The notes under the pieces are model-generated. The model was not told the origin of the DNA and searched no databases. It saw nothing but the letters and a program-made list of their open reading frames with translations. From positions 1,116,001 to 1,180,000 of the forward strand of contig NZ_CP063353.1 in assembly GCF_014931565.1 (NCBI RefSeq): a stretch of DNA of 64,000 nucleotides, written 5' to 3'. The position numbers were made by a program, and so were the translations under genes. The DNA comes from Clostridium sp. 'deep sea'. GTDB taxonomy: Bacteria; Bacillota; UBA994; PWPR01. The stretch's first letter is position 1, and each line of letters starts with the position of its first letter. Shown piece after piece: positions 35,635 to 44,500 of this stretch.

Positions 35635-36710
35635 ATTGAGAAACGTTTCAAAACAGTTGTTTGGCAAACGTCATGCTAAATTAAAAGGCACACGTACTAT
35701 AAAGTTAACGTAATGCAACAGCGGTACGCATGCAATGCGTACCCTACAAGTTATTTACCTTAATCATCTTAGGATTTCAGAAATGTTTCAAGATCAAGGC
35801 GCTAGAAATTTAAAAGGCACACGTAATATATTTAGATAACAAAGTTAACGTAATGCCAAACAGCGGTACGCATGCAATGCGTACCCTACAAGTTATTTAC
35901 CTTAATAATCTTAGGATTTCAGAAATGTTTCGAGATCAAGGCGCTAGAAATTTAAAAGGCACACATACTATATTTTGATATTAAAGTTAACGTAATGCCA
36001 AACAGCGGTACGCATGCAATGCGTACCCTACAAGTTATTTACCTTAATAATCTTAGGGTTTCAGAAATGTTTCAAGATCAAGGCGCCAACAAATCTCTAG
36101 GCGAAGCTATACATATAGTATGCTGAGGTTAGAGATTTGTTGAACAACGCAGAGATTGGGCATTTATACACTTACTTTTTAAAATCTCGAGAATGTCTCA
36201 ATACCAAGGCGCTAGAAATTTAAAAGACACACATACTATATTTTGATATTAAAGTTAACGTAATGCCAAACAGCGGTACGCATGCAATGCGTACCCTACA
36301 AGTTATTTACCTTAATAGTCTTAGGATTTCAAAAATGTTTCAAGATCAAGGCACTAGAAATTTAAAAGGCACACGTAATATATTTAGATAACAAAGTTAA
36401 CGTAATGCCAAACAGCGGTACGCATACAATGCGTACCCTACAAGTTATTTACCTTAATAATCTTAGGATTTCAAAAATGTTTCAAGATCAAGGCGCTAGA
36501 AATTTAAAAGGCACACGTAATATATTTAGATAACAAAGTTAACGTAATGCCAAACAGCGGTACGCATGCAATGCGTACCCTACAAGTTATTTACCTTAAT
36601 AATCTTAGGATTTCAGAAATGTTTCAAGATCAAGACGCTAGAAATTTAAAAGGCACACGTAATACTTTAGTATACGTGTGATTTTTAAATTTCGTACAAC
36701 GCAGTTAGTG
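35635..36710. repeat. Tandem array of 142-bp units (six copies, one interrupted)
   Basis: The marker GCGGTACGCATGCAATGCG or a one-base variant occurs at 35721, 35863, 36005, 36273, 36415 and 36557. Spacing is 142 bp each time except 268 between copies 3 and 4, where 126 bp with a complete hairpin element (36063-36190, stem ACAAATCTCTA/TAGAGATTTGT) is inserted. Each unit joins the left half of the CAAGGCGC hairpin element to a GGTACGCAT/ATGCGTACC hairpin followed by CTACAAG. The last copy ends in an intact element with the 20-bp stem GAAATTTAAAA..CACACGTA (36634-36695). Confidence 0.93.
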
Positions 36711-36727
36711 TGCATTCTCTCGAGATT

Positions 36728-37792
36728 TTAAAGGAGCCATTCGGGTGGGGTTTTAATATACGGCCGCTGCACCCCAAACTGTTGCTCATATTCTTTTAGC
36801 AATGCCTTCATTTTATCCTCATCACCAACAGACTCTTTCACCTTATCTACTTTTAAACCGTTTACAAATGGGCAACTACTTATACATATTCCACAGTCTG
36901 TACCAACATGTCGCCAAAGTCTGTAACACGAGGTTTGACTAAAGTCCCATTTTGCTCCTTGCTCTGTTTGTCTACTGTGTTCTCTGCTTATGGCCTGTGC
37001 TGGACAGTTACGAGCACACCTATTGCAGATTTCGCAGAATTCTTTTATACCAAAATTTTGGGGTTTGTCTACTTCTAAAGGCAGTGATGTAGTAACAACA
37101 CCTATTCGTACCGCAGAACCGTTCTCAGGGGTAATTAGTAAGCCACTACGCCCTATTTCACCTAATCCTGCTAGTTCGGCTGGACTTTTTACACCTAAAA
37201 GATAGTTGGAGTCCATATGATTACGGGCTTCATAACCTAAAGCTCTTATATAATAGGCTAAAACCATGCCTATTATTGCTGCTTTTACATAGCCATGTGA
37301 TGTTTCAATCACCTCAGCTAGTTGGGGGCCACGATTAATCATGTCTTTGTCCATTTCTACTGTAAATACTATTCCGTATGGTTTATCTTTCTCATCAACC
37401 ACATCACCATAGTTTTCTGACCATCTGCCACGAAAGCTATAATAATACTCAGGTTTCATAGAAATAATACCAACCGACAATGCTCCATATTTTTTTGCTA
37501 ATCCCTTAAGGCGTTTGGTTATTAGTTTGCTATCTACTACTGTTTTTTGAGTATTAGCTGCACCGCTAGCTAAATGCCTAATATCACCTAAAAACTGAAA
37601 AACAGCATCAGCTATTGGCGCATTTATAGGGTCATAGGTAGCTGTTCCCTCTCCACAAATTGGGGGTAAAGCCCTTAGCTCATCGTCCTCATCTTTTAAA
37701 CTAGGATTTTTAGAATAATAATCTTTATAAGCCTCTGAATTTTTGGACCAAGCCATACGGGCAAAAATTGTATCTCGTTCGTCTCTACTCAT
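36728..37792 (-). CDS. Reductive-dehalogenase-like Fe-S protein without Tat signal
   Basis: 354 residues. RDTIFARMAWSKNSEAYKDYY at the start, GLAKKYGALSVGIISMKPEYYYSFRGR, and EARNHMDSNYLLGVKSPAELAGLGEIGRSGLLITPENGSAVR in the middle resemble reductive dehalogenases. Two 4Fe-4S motifs follow: CEICNRCARNCP and, later, CYRLWRHVGTDCGICISSCPF. It lacks the Tat signal of respiratory RdhA and has no rdhB anchor next to it, like the cytoplasmic members. Corrinoid binding and substrate are unproven; QueG epoxyqueuosine reductase is a more distant relative. GGGAGGG eight bases before ATG. Confidence 0.78.
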   Translation of the reverse strand: MSRDERDTIFARMAWSKNSEAYKDYYSKNPSLKDEDDELRALPPICGEGTATYDPINAPIADAVFQFLGDIRHLASGAANTQKTVVDSKLITKRLKGLAKKYGALSVGIISMKPEYYYSFRGRWSENYGDVVDEKDKPYGIVFTVEMDKDMINRGPQLAEVIETSHGYVKAAIIGMVLAYYIRALGYEARNHMDSNYLLGVKSPAELAGLGEIGRSGLLITPENGSAVRIGVVTTSLPLEVDKPQNFGIKEFCEICNRCARNCPAQAISREHSRQTEQGAKWDFSQTSCYRLWRHVGTDCGICISSCPFVNGLKVDKVKESVGDEDKMKALLKEYEQQFGVQRPYIKTPPEWLL

Positions 37793-37882
37793 TTTTAGTA
37801 CCCTCCCAAGATTTGTTTATATCTAAAACATTAAGTTACTCGAAACAATCTGTCAAGTGGCTCTACTAGCTTTTATTTTTTA

Positions 37883-37984
37883 AACCCCGCACCAGCCCAA
37901 ACCGTAACACGCAGGGTTACCCACACCGTAGTTGATTTATCAACTACCCACCCCACGAAATCGAAGATGAGTCTACCCCGTGTT
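37883..37984 (-). repeat. Modular variable-hairpin repeat, locus 3
   Basis: On the minus strand: GGGGTAG, hairpin near ATCTTCGAT; GGGGTGG, perfect GTAGTTGAT/ATCAACTAC; GGTGTGG, GTAAC/GTTAC; GGTTTGG, then GCTGGTGCGG. Lies between splB and the dehalogenase-like gene. Confidence 0.7.
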
Positions 37985-37999
37985 AAAAAACACCCATTG

Positions 38000-39010
38000 C
38001 TAAATAATATATTTTATTCTCCACTTATCTCCCATGTTTTTAATATGGTTTTCAAAAAATTGTTTCATTTCCTGCATTTTTTCTTTAGGATAAATATATT
38101 TACCATAACCAAACTGTCCAAACTTAAACTTACGGTCTTCTTCACTCATTGGCAACTCACTATTGGGGTGCAGGCTTAAAATAGTCTCTTTGGCTTTAGC
38201 TGTAAACCTATGAGATATCACCTCTATAACAATAGGCTTTTTAATGTTTTTAAACTGATTATTTATATTATTTAACAGCCCTAAATAGTCATCTTGCCAG
38301 TTTCCTTCTAACATAACTGGGGCAATAATAAAACCTAAAGCATAGCCAGATTTGGCTATTTTATGGGCTGCTTCTAACCTAAGCCTAAGGTTAGGCGTAC
38401 GGTGTTCAAATTTTTTTATAACACTATCTATATTAAGACTAAACCTTATTGTGGTATGGTTATTATGGTTAAGCTTTAAGAGTGAATCAACACTATTGTA
38501 TTTAGTAACAAAGGTAAATCTAGCTTTTTTATTGTTAGCAAAAAATTCGATGCTTTTAGCTAAAGCTCCCGTGTAAGGCTCTACAGGAACAGGATCAGAA
38601 ACTGCTGCTCCCTCAAAGATTGTAATATCCTCTCGTTCCTTGATATAGTCTTCAGCCTTAGCTAATATTTCTGGTATGTTAACATAAAGTTTTGTAAAAG
38701 GAGATTTACTAAACCTAGTCTGCAAATAACAGTATTCACAGTTACCCATACAACCGGTAACTAAAGGCAACTGATAGTGAGCTGAAGGTTTACAGGTTTG
38801 AAATTTTAAGGATTTCCTAACTGCCACTACTAAGCTATTTTTTCCATGTTGATGCCTATTTTGCATTGAATCGGTAGGTAAACCAGTTACTCTATTACCT
38901 TTCAGTAATATTATTTCACTATTTGTGTTTTTAAAGTATTCATGTATTTTCTTGCCAAGCGAGTAGTCTAATGCATCTTTTTCTATGTACACATATTTAG
39001 GTTTAAACAT
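38000..39010 (-). CDS. splB: Spore photoproduct lyase
   Basis: 336 residues, radical-SAM enzyme that reverses the UV-induced thymine dimer (spore photoproduct) in germinating spores. The 4Fe-4S motif is CMGNCEYC (C-x3-C-x2-C, about residues 87-94). ATG 39010 chosen because GAGGTG precedes it; the frame reaches 39022. A cysteine at residue 73 (KFQTCKPS) precedes the motif. In Bacillus the hydrogen-donor cysteine lies later, in a segment that reads here EGAAVSDPVPVEP with valine at the place; clostridial enzymes are reported to use an earlier cysteine. Not in an operon with splA. The substrate matches the spore genes elsewhere in the window. Confidence 0.93.
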   Translation of the reverse strand: MFKPKYVYIEKDALDYSLGKKIHEYFKNTNSEIILLKGNRVTGLPTDSMQNRHQHGKNSLVVAVRKSLKFQTCKPSAHYQLPLVTGCMGNCEYCYLQTRFSKSPFTKLYVNIPEILAKAEDYIKEREDITIFEGAAVSDPVPVEPYTGALAKSIEFFANNKKARFTFVTKYNSVDSLLKLNHNNHTTIRFSLNIDSVIKKFEHRTPNLRLRLEAAHKIAKSGYALGFIIAPVMLEGNWQDDYLGLLNNINNQFKNIKKPIVIEVISHRFTAKAKETILSLHPNSELPMSEEDRKFKFGQFGYGKYIYPKEKMQEMKQFFENHIKNMGDKWRIKYII

Positions 39011-39079
39011 AAAGCACCTCATTTCTTATACTTATGTTTGGTTTATCCACTAAATATAAATGTTATACAATTCTCGGCT

Positions 39080-39122
39080 ATTTAAAAAAATAAACTGTCT
39101 ATAGTAGACAGCTTATTTAATC
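39080..39122 (-). terminator. Terminator of the hemolysin III-like gene
   Basis: On the minus strand AAATAAGCTGTCTA pairs with TAGACAGTTTATTT, then T run. It ends 28 bp from the gene. Confidence 0.85.
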
Positions 39123-39149
39123 TTAAGTTATATTCAGTTTTATATAAAT

Positions 39150-39791
39150 TTATTTAATTAACTTAATAACCATGAAGTAATGCAATGCACTACCAAACAT
39201 TACAAAAATATGAAATAACTCATGAAAACCAAAGTGTTTGAAGTTGATAAAAGTAAACTTGGTACCATATATTATTCCACCTATAGTATAACAAAGTCCA
39301 CCAGCTAAAAGTAGTATTAATGCTACTGTTGATAAGTTAGATACTAACTGTACTATGGCAACTAATGCAAACCAACCCATAGCAATATAAATCACTGAAC
39401 ACACCCAGCGGGGCATATTCATCCATAAGGCTTTTAGTACAATACCTATAATTGCTAATGCCCAGATTGTGATAAGTAAGGCGTAACCTAAGGTGCCTTT
39501 TAAAGCAACCAAACATATAGGTGTGTATGTTCCAGCTATTAATACAAAAATCATCATGTGATCAATTTTTCTAAAAACCTTAATAATTGAATCCTTAACC
39601 GTTACACCGTGATAAGTAGCACTCGCTGAATAAAGCAATATTAAGCTAATCCCAAAAACAATATAGCTAACTAAATGAACTGTTGTACCATACTTTAAGG
39701 CATAAAGTATTAAAAATACTAGTCCTGGAATAGCAGCAATTGCTCCAATCATATGAGTTATTGAGCTTACAGGATCTCTCAGTTTTTTCAC
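39150..39791 (-). CDS. Hemolysin III / YqfA family membrane protein
   Basis: 213 residues, seven predicted helices. DPVSSITHMIGAIAAIPGLVFLI at the start and SATYHGV, KIDHMMIFVLIAGTYTPICLVAL are conserved in the hemolysin III/PAQR-related family; histidines in SxxYH, DH and the later FHELFHIFVM fit the family's metal-binding set. Despite the name, no hemolysis is expected; the role is probably lipid- or membrane-related. GTG start at 39791, with GAGGTG five bases before. Confidence 0.94.
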   Translation of the reverse strand: MKKLRDPVSSITHMIGAIAAIPGLVFLILYALKYGTTVHLVSYIVFGISLILLYSASATYHGVTVKDSIIKVFRKIDHMMIFVLIAGTYTPICLVALKGTLGYALLITIWALAIIGIVLKALWMNMPRWVCSVIYIAMGWFALVAIVQLVSNLSTVALILLLAGGLCYTIGGIIYGTKFTFINFKHFGFHELFHIFVMFGSALHYFMVIKLIK

Positions 39792-39977
39792 ATAATCACC
39801 TCATTATTTTTTATTATGCCATATATAAAACACAATCATATGTGCTATAAATATTGTTTAATATATTATACTACTAAAAGATATAGCTAGCAATTATAGT
39901 TAAATAAACTCTAAGTAATGTAAGATATCAAGTCTATTTCTTTTATATTACGATAATTATTATATTTACAACATAAA

Positions 39978-41177
39978 CTAATCTTTGTTGTCTATTCTAC
40001 CGGTCCAATTTATTTGAGAATTTACCTCAATTTTAAAATCGATATTTTGGAATTCTTGCGGCCAATTATCCTTAATTAATTCCCAATGTTTAGGGTGCTT
40101 TTTATATATAAAGTCACCAAAATCAAATATATCTGCCTTAACTGATTGCGCTTTTTTTAGGGCCATAGTTAATTCTTCTTTTAATGTTTTATCAAGTTGT
40201 TTGCCTATTTTACTCATAATCTCTGGTTTAGATATATCTAAATTAAAATCATGTTTTTCATTAATATAACCCCTTGATTTTACTTTTATATCTATTATAA
40301 GATTACCATTGTTTAGTTGTGGTTTTATCGATGTTTTGATAGTGCTTACATTTACATTTAACAACAAGCTAGGGTTACGAGGACTTGGTATGTCTACTGC
40401 TGTTACTTTTATTCTATTTTGAAGTAATAGTAAACCTCTAGTTTCTTTTTTATTTAAAACACCAATCATTTTAAAATCATCAAAAATTGCTGTTTCATGA
40501 AAATCAACCAACTTGCTACTCTCTTCTGAGTATCCACCACTATCTTTTTTTGAACTACCTGATTTTACTTCTTCTTCATCACTTCTACCAATAGTTTCTC
40601 TTAAACTTACTAATGGAGCAAACGCACAGCTTGAAGAGCAAGCAGCTTTTTTACTAAAACAATGTAAATCTATAGCAGCTACATCTGTATGGGCTGAGGA
40701 TGTTTCCATAATTACAGATATGCCTGTTGATGGTATTACATTAAGTTTATTTTGGGTTTTTAAAATGTCCTCAATTTTATCATCTGCTATTATTATCCAA
40801 GCTCGTCTTCTTATCTCTTCATTACGTTTAAAATAATCTAAAGCCTCTCTTATGCCTCTTTCTGCTGCATTTTTACTAAACATTAATACTCGTGTATGGG
40901 AAAAAGAAGGGTCTCGTCCAGTTATTACTTTTGTTTCTAACAAAGCATCTGCAACTGTTTTTCCTTTAGTTGTAATATCCCAAATTAAGTTAGGATCCCC
41001 ACCCGTGGTACCTCCTAGTACAGCTTTAGCAGCCTCAGAAGGAACTATTTGACAAGTAACCTTAAACTTATCACCCTCTATATCTACCCCTATGCCTTCA
41101 ACAAGAGCCCTTTGGGACAACTCTTGGCTATCCCAACATCCTGATAAAAAAAATAACAATATAAGTATAATCAACAA
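39978..41177 (-). CDS. Spore germination lipoprotein, Ger(x)C family
   Basis: About 400 residues. C subunit of a nutrient germinant receptor, exported and anchored to the spore inner membrane. The lipobox is LSGC, followed by WDSQELSQRALVEGIGVD, the family's conserved start. The first standard start codon, TTG 41177, gives a signal peptide without the positive residues normally found; in-frame codons further up read ATC ATA AAA ATA GCT AAA, which would add IKIAK, with GGTGA suitably upstream of an ATA. No ATG, GTG or TTG lies between this and an in-frame stop. Last gene of the operon after the A and B subunits. Confidence 0.93.
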   Translation of the reverse strand: MLIILILLFFLSGCWDSQELSQRALVEGIGVDIEGDKFKVTCQIVPSEAAKAVLGGTTGGDPNLIWDITTKGKTVADALLETKVITGRDPSFSHTRVLMFSKNAAERGIREALDYFKRNEEIRRRAWIIIADDKIEDILKTQNKLNVIPSTGISVIMETSSAHTDVAAIDLHCFSKKAACSSSCAFAPLVSLRETIGRSDEEEVKSGSSKKDSGGYSEESSKLVDFHETAIFDDFKMIGVLNKKETRGLLLLQNRIKVTAVDIPSPRNPSLLLNVNVSTIKTSIKPQLNNGNLIIDIKVKSRGYINEKHDFNLDISKPEIMSKIGKQLDKTLKEELTMALKKAQSVKADIFDFGDFIYKKHPKHWELIKDNWPQEFQNIDFKIEVNSQINWTGRIDNKD

Positions 41178-41188
41178 TTTAGCTATTT

Positions 41189-42280
41189 TTATGATGTTTC
41201 ACCAACTTTTTTAATTTTAGTAATTATTAGTAAAATTAATGGAATAACACACTGCATAATAAAGTAAGGAATAAACAAAATTTCTGCAATAAGAAAATGT
41301 AAAAATGCCGAACTACGCATTGTTATCAATGACAAAATAACTAAAAATGCTGCAGTAGGAATTACTACATTTATCTTTTCTTTTACTTTAAACACTTGTG
41401 ATAAACAGGTGACAGCACAATAGAAAAACACAGCTATTTTTATTACTAAACTACTTGTCCAAATAAAAAGCAAAAATGACTCTGGTCTTTCAAATGAGTT
41501 TGAGATCTTTATATACCTAACTAGTTCTAAATAAGGATTGGTTAAAGATTCTATTTCATCTCCAAATACAGCTACTAAGGTAATTGCTGAAATAGTTAGG
41601 ATCAGAGATATTGAAATTATTGTTATAATGGTTATTTTATATCCGTTTTTAGGTTTTTTTAAAAATGGAAAAATGATTAATAAAACTGATAACTCTCCAT
41701 ACCAAATTGTACCTATTTTACTGCCCTCAATTACAGGCATTATGCCTTTAGCTAAAACTGGTTTAATATTAGATAAATCCATATTTGGTATATTAAGCAA
41801 TGGAAATATAACAATTGCGATTAAATATAGGGGCATAATAACATCAGCTACCCTGCCTATAATACCTAAACCTTTATAAGCTACATAACTAGCTACCATA
41901 ACAATGGTAATAGCAAAAAACCATAGTGGAGTACTTGGATAAAAGGGACCTGCTAAAAGCTCTACAAACTCACCTATAATAATACTAGTAAGTTGAAGAA
42001 AGAATACACAGTACAATAAACCAATAATAGTTCCTATTTTATTCCCAACTATCTCTTTACTATATTCTACAATTGTTTTATCTTTAAATTTTAAGGCCAA
42101 TTTTACTATGATATACCCAACAATTACTCCAAAAATACCTAAAATTATAGAAATCATCCAGTTATCATGTTTTGCACTCTCAAAGGAGTCTTTAGATAGG
42201 ATAAATTCAGCTGTTGAATATATTACTATTAGAAGTATATAAACCACCTGACGACACTCAAGTTTTATTCTTTTATCCAT
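41189..42280 (-). CDS. Spore germination permease, GerB family
   Basis: 363 residues and ten helices, APC-type fold. B subunit of the germinant receptor, the part thought to bind the nutrient. Family landmarks: QVVYILLIVIYSTAEFIL at the start and STPLWFFAITIVMVASYVAYKGLGIIGRVADVIMPLYLI in the middle. It lies between the A and C subunits, 11 bp on either side, so the three are one operon, expected to be made in the forespore. Germinant cannot be predicted by eye; amino acids are the usual ligands. Confidence 0.96.
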   Translation of the reverse strand: MDKRIKLECRQVVYILLIVIYSTAEFILSKDSFESAKHDNWMISIILGIFGVIVGYIIVKLALKFKDKTIVEYSKEIVGNKIGTIIGLLYCVFFLQLTSIIIGEFVELLAGPFYPSTPLWFFAITIVMVASYVAYKGLGIIGRVADVIMPLYLIAIVIFPLLNIPNMDLSNIKPVLAKGIMPVIEGSKIGTIWYGELSVLLIIFPFLKKPKNGYKITIITIISISLILTISAITLVAVFGDEIESLTNPYLELVRYIKISNSFERPESFLLFIWTSSLVIKIAVFFYCAVTCLSQVFKVKEKINVVIPTAAFLVILSLITMRSSAFLHFLIAEILFIPYFIMQCVIPLILLIITKIKKVGETS

Positions 42281-42291
42281 AACATACCTCC

Positions 42292-43923
42292 TTAAGATTT
42301 ATCATCTTCATTTTCAATAATAAATTCACCATCACTCAAAGGTTTTAAGGCAGATTTTGGATTTTGTTTAACAATATTATTTTCAGCAAACTCATTTGGT
42401 CGCTCTAGGTCAGCCCAAATTGGTGCTTTAAGTAATTCATCACGCTGATCTTTTAAGTTAAAAGGAGCTATAGGAGCCATATAAGGTATGCCAAATGAGG
42501 TTAGTGCTGACATATGGGCAAGTAAAAATATTAGTCCTAAGCTTATCCCATATATACCAGCACAGCCCCCTAGCAGAATGAAAAAAACCCTTAATATGGT
42601 TATTGGACCTGCCAAGATTGGTACTACAAAGGTAGATAAACCTGAAACTGCTGTAACCATTACTGCAGGAGCTCCTACTAGTCCTGCTGTAATTGCAGCA
42701 TCTCCTAACACCAATGCTCCTACAATACTAGTTGCTGTACCAATAGAGCGAGGCATCCTTATACCTGCCTCTCTCAAAATTACAAAAAAAGTGCTCATCA
42801 ATAATATTTCTATAACACCTGAAAAAGGTACACCCTCTTGTGCTGCAGCAATTGTAAACATTAACTTGGTAGGTATCATTTCGTAATGAAAGGCTTGAGC
42901 AGCAACATAAAAACCAGGTAATGCCACAGCTAAAAAATAAGTGATCCATCTTATTATTCTAAAAACACTACTAACTATAAAATTGGAGTAATAGTCTCCA
43001 GGGCTCTGAAAAACCTCTGCAAATAAAAAAGGGGCTGTTAAAACAGTAGGGGTACTATCTGTTACAATTGCAATTCTACCCTCTAGCAGTTTAGATGACA
43101 CAATATCTGGTTTTTCAGTATGACCTAATGTTGGGAAAATTGAAAAAGATGAGTCATTAATATACTGCTCTATGTATCCAGACTCTAATATTCCATCTAT
43201 ATCTATCTTGTTAATTCTTTTGCGTGCCTCATTAATTATTTCTTCGTTAGCAATTCCCTTGATATATGCTAAACAGACTTTAGTTTTTGAGTACCTACCT
43301 AAGGTAAATGATTCAAATCGTAAATTATGGTTTTTTATTCTACGCCTAATCATGGCGGTATTTGTTCTTATACTCTCAGTAAACCCCTCGTGTGAACCCC
43401 TTATACTAATGTCGTTTTGGGGTTCAGTAACACCTCTTTTATCCCAGCCTTTACTATACATAGAAATTGCTTCATGTTCTCCGTTAATTATCAATACTGT
43501 ATTACCACTAAATATTGAGCTTAATATATCTTGATAAGTAGTTACAGGAGTAAGGCAGCCTACAGTCAACATATTATTTTGTAAAAATTCAAAAATACTC
43601 TCCTCATTTGAATTAGACAATTTATCATCTGTGCTTTGAGTATATTCATACATTAGTGGTTTTAAGATGTTTTCATTAATAGTATCTTTTTTTATGAGTC
43701 CCCTAATGTAAATTAACATTGCAGCTATCGGCTGATCTATGTTAATGGTTAAATTTCTATAAATAATGTCATCACTATCACCTAAAATATGTTCTAGTCG
43801 TTTTTGATTAACAAATAAGCTTTTAGCAATTTGCCGCTCTAATCTTGGGTCAGTTTTTGATTTATCATGACTTGGCATACTCTCTATTTGCTGTTTATAT
43901 TTATTTTTAATCCACTTTAACAT
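42292..43923 (-). CDS. Spore germination protein, GerA family
   Basis: 543 residues: N-terminal cytosolic domain (about 1-290, with KRLEHILGDSDDIIYRNLTIN and GHTEKPDIVSSKLLEGRIAIVTDSTPTVLTAPFLFAE), then about five helices, and a short cytosolic C-terminus. In the helical part PRSIGTATSIVGALVLGDAAITAGLVGAPAVMV is typical of GerA. Recent structural work on the family shows an oligomeric ion channel opened by germinant binding. First gene of the receptor operon, GGAG before ATG 43923. No second receptor is in the window. Confidence 0.97.
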   Translation of the reverse strand: MLKWIKNKYKQQIESMPSHDKSKTDPRLERQIAKSLFVNQKRLEHILGDSDDIIYRNLTINIDQPIAAMLIYIRGLIKKDTINENILKPLMYEYTQSTDDKLSNSNEESIFEFLQNNMLTVGCLTPVTTYQDILSSIFSGNTVLIINGEHEAISMYSKGWDKRGVTEPQNDISIRGSHEGFTESIRTNTAMIRRRIKNHNLRFESFTLGRYSKTKVCLAYIKGIANEEIINEARKRINKIDIDGILESGYIEQYINDSSFSIFPTLGHTEKPDIVSSKLLEGRIAIVTDSTPTVLTAPFLFAEVFQSPGDYYSNFIVSSVFRIIRWITYFLAVALPGFYVAAQAFHYEMIPTKLMFTIAAAQEGVPFSGVIEILLMSTFFVILREAGIRMPRSIGTATSIVGALVLGDAAITAGLVGAPAVMVTAVSGLSTFVVPILAGPITILRVFFILLGGCAGIYGISLGLIFLLAHMSALTSFGIPYMAPIAPFNLKDQRDELLKAPIWADLERPNEFAENNIVKQNPKSALKPLSDGEFIIENEDDKS

Positions 43924-44100
43924 GGGTAATTTCTCCTAATTCTAATTTTAATATGTATCTATAATAAGGTTTCCAAATATAGATCAAAATATTATTATTA
44001 CAGCAATTTTAATAAAGCATTAAGTAAGAAAATCTATTAAAATATATTATTTTGTTAATCTCCTACAATCTTTTATGTAGTTTCATTTCACTGATTTATG
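43924..44100. other. Intergenic, gerA promoter region
   Basis: AT-rich; must hold the forespore promoter of the germination operon on the minus strand. No clear sigma-G match found. Confidence 0.35.
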
Positions 44101-44129
44101 TTGACACATTAAAGAATATATGCTAAATT
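44101..44129 (+). promoter_or_regulatory. Sigma-A promoter of the lysine riboswitch transcript
   Basis: TTGACA (44101-44106), 17 bp, TAAATT (44124-44129), preceded by TG at the extended -10 position. Transcription would begin near 44136, about 65 bases before the riboswitch. Confidence 0.75.
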
Positions 44130-44201
44130 AGCTTTCAATGTACTGAAAATATTAGAGTTAAGTAGTACCTTAACTAAATTACAGTATGTTTAAATTAAAT
44201 A

Positions 44202-44400
44202 TCGCGCTATCCCGTCTAGAGGAGCAAAAGTCATTAGTATTATTACTTAGAAAGGCATCGTTGAGGTAATAAAAAAGGGTCTTTTGCCGAAGTAAAAAAG
44301 CTGCCAAAGTTTGTTTACTGGGGTTAAGTTTAAGAGACTTAACACTGTCGTAATTATTTTTTTAGTTACGGAGCGCTATTGAGGGGGAGATTGACTGTGA
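44202..44400 (+). ncRNA. Lysine riboswitch (L-box)
   Basis: Conserved L-box pieces occur in order: TAGAGGAGC, TCATTAGTAT, GCCGAAG (44285), CTGGGGTTAAG with its partner CTTAACACTGTCGT, and ACGGAGCGCTAT followed by GAGGGGGAGA. These match the known aptamer (AGAGGxGC ... GCCGAAG ... GGAGxGCTAT). A terminator hairpin follows before the gene. High lysine should stabilise the aptamer and favour termination. Edges are approximate. Confidence 0.93.
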
Positions 44401-44423
44401 CAGTCTTTACAAAGGTTTTTTGT

Positions 44424-44466
44424 AGACGTATAACAAGTGTATCTCTTGTTATACGTCTTTTTTGTT
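44424..44466 (+). terminator. Riboswitch-controlled terminator
   Basis: AGACGTATAACAAG pairs with CTTGTTATACGTCT, followed by TTTTTT. It lies between the L-box and the permease start codon and is the expected lysine-controlled expression platform. Confidence 0.92.
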
Positions 44467-44500
44467 TCCATTTTTAAAACAAAATCATTTGGAGGTAGCT

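Noticed and set aside
35635-36710. CRISPR array
   Set aside because: 142-bp near-identical units in tandem, without unique spacers.
44462-44500. Longer N-terminus for the permease
   Set aside because: The extension covers the terminator T run and the ribosome binding site; ATG 44501 is the natural start.
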